Origin: Thermococci archaeon
Lineage (GTDB): Archaea; Methanobacteriota_B; Thermococci; Thermococcales; Thermococcaceae
Length of the DNA: 14,540 bases
Direction: 5' to 3'
Assembly: GCA_003660485.1 (NCBI GenBank)
Contig: QMUI01000003.1
Location: forward strand, 1 to 14,540
The notes under the pieces are model-generated. The model had not been told where the DNA came from and searched no databases. It worked only from the letters and a program-made list of their open reading frames with translations. Made by a program: the position numbers and the translations under genes. This document shows, piece by piece, positions 14,296 through 14,540 of this stretch; the stretch's first letter is position 1; every line of letters starts with the position of its first letter.

Positions 14296-14540
14296 TTGGA
14301 TGTTGAGTTTTTCTCTCCTCTCCCTATTGATATTGAAGAAATTGATAGGGCGATTGGAGGAGGCGTAATTAGAGGGGCAACAATCTCTATAATGTACGAT
14401 GCATTTTCCCTGGGATGGGCGCTTGGTTTTGAAATATTTAAGAACATGCTATTTAGGGACTCTTTTGGCGTGATTCATAATTACAGCCTCCCAGTAATAA
14501 AGTTAATTTCTAGGGCATCTTTCGTTGGTCTCAATCTGCA
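14296..14540 (+). CDS. KaiC/RecA-fold-like protein (DUF257-like), N-terminal part, cut by window end
   Basis: From TTG 14296 (with GAGGGGTGA 6 nt upstream) an open frame runs to the window end, 81 codons. The translation has IDRAIGGGVIRGATISIMYD then AFSLGWALGFEIFKNM, which parallels the KaiC/ArlH start LDxxLGGGIPRGSxxLIxGxxGxGKT. The GGG-x-x-RG strand entry is kept, but the Walker A lysine is replaced (YDAFSLGWA), so ATP is probably not bound normally. It may be a DUF257 relative of the 12121 protein. No other start with good ribosome site is seen. Coupled to the MCP gene. The C-terminal part lies outside, so Walker B and the total length are unknown. Confidence 0.75.
   Translation, partial: MDVEFFSPLPIDIEEIDRAIGGGVIRGATISIMYDAFSLGWALGFEIFKNMLFRDSFGVIHNYSLPVIKLISRASFVGLNL

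Noticed and set aside
1..14540. CRISPR array
   Set aside because: No regularly spaced direct repeats were seen anywhere in the window.

Overview
The window looks like chromosomal DNA of a hyperthermophilic euryarchaeon of the Thermococcales, most likely Pyrococcus. The support is the gene families present: archaeal Elp3, NreA, SRP19, archaeal TrmI, DUF257 proteins, and a GH5 endoglucanase resembling the Pyrococcus horikoshii enzyme. GGTG/GGAGG ribosome sites and BRE/TATA-type promoters agree with this. I cannot name the species from the sequence alone.

Left part (1-2610). The 5' part of a nicotinate phosphoribosyltransferase gene (minus) is divergent from a flavodoxin-like gene. A short degraded coding-like stretch follows (about 925-1152). 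Then come a short-chain dehydrogenase and a tail-to-tail overlapping minus-strand lipoprotein gene.

Middle (2721-7097). The tRNA-modifying radical-SAM enzyme Elp3 is split by a frameshift at about 3585. It is followed by a small helical protein and a YkgJ-type cysteine-cluster protein that overlap by 4 nt. Next is a small winged-helix regulator (minus) whose good start codon is out of frame with its body. Divergent from it is a GH5 endoglucanase broken by an in-frame TGA where Trp is expected, and lacking a convincing signal peptide. Regulator and cellulase look like a pair decaying together. Three broken genes in 5 kb could also partly reflect sequence errors.

Central housekeeping block (7035-11293). 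This holds a DUF2283 protein, tRNA-Val(UAC) with encoded CCA, and a previously unlisted candidate C/D box sRNA on the plus strand between the tRNA and trmI. After it come trmI with a DUF257 gene (4-nt overlap), SRP19, a stand-alone Lrp-type RAM domain, and the repair factor NreA with a PCNA-interaction tail, directly followed by a two-CBS protein.

Right part (11294-14540). A very A-rich segment with a 21-A homopolymer sits at the expected transcription start of a zinc-ribbon/HTH regulator. After a 0.3-kb AT-rich gap comes a tightly coupled operon: a DUF257 protein, a methyl-accepting chemotaxis protein with almost no extracellular domain, and a third protein that looks like a KaiC/RecA-fold member without a Walker A lysine (cut by the window end). 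The chemoreceptor between two nucleotide-site-less RecA/KaiC-like proteins is the best candidate for an undescribed signalling module. This part may lie beside the chemotaxis/archaellum region, but no archaellum gene is visible here.
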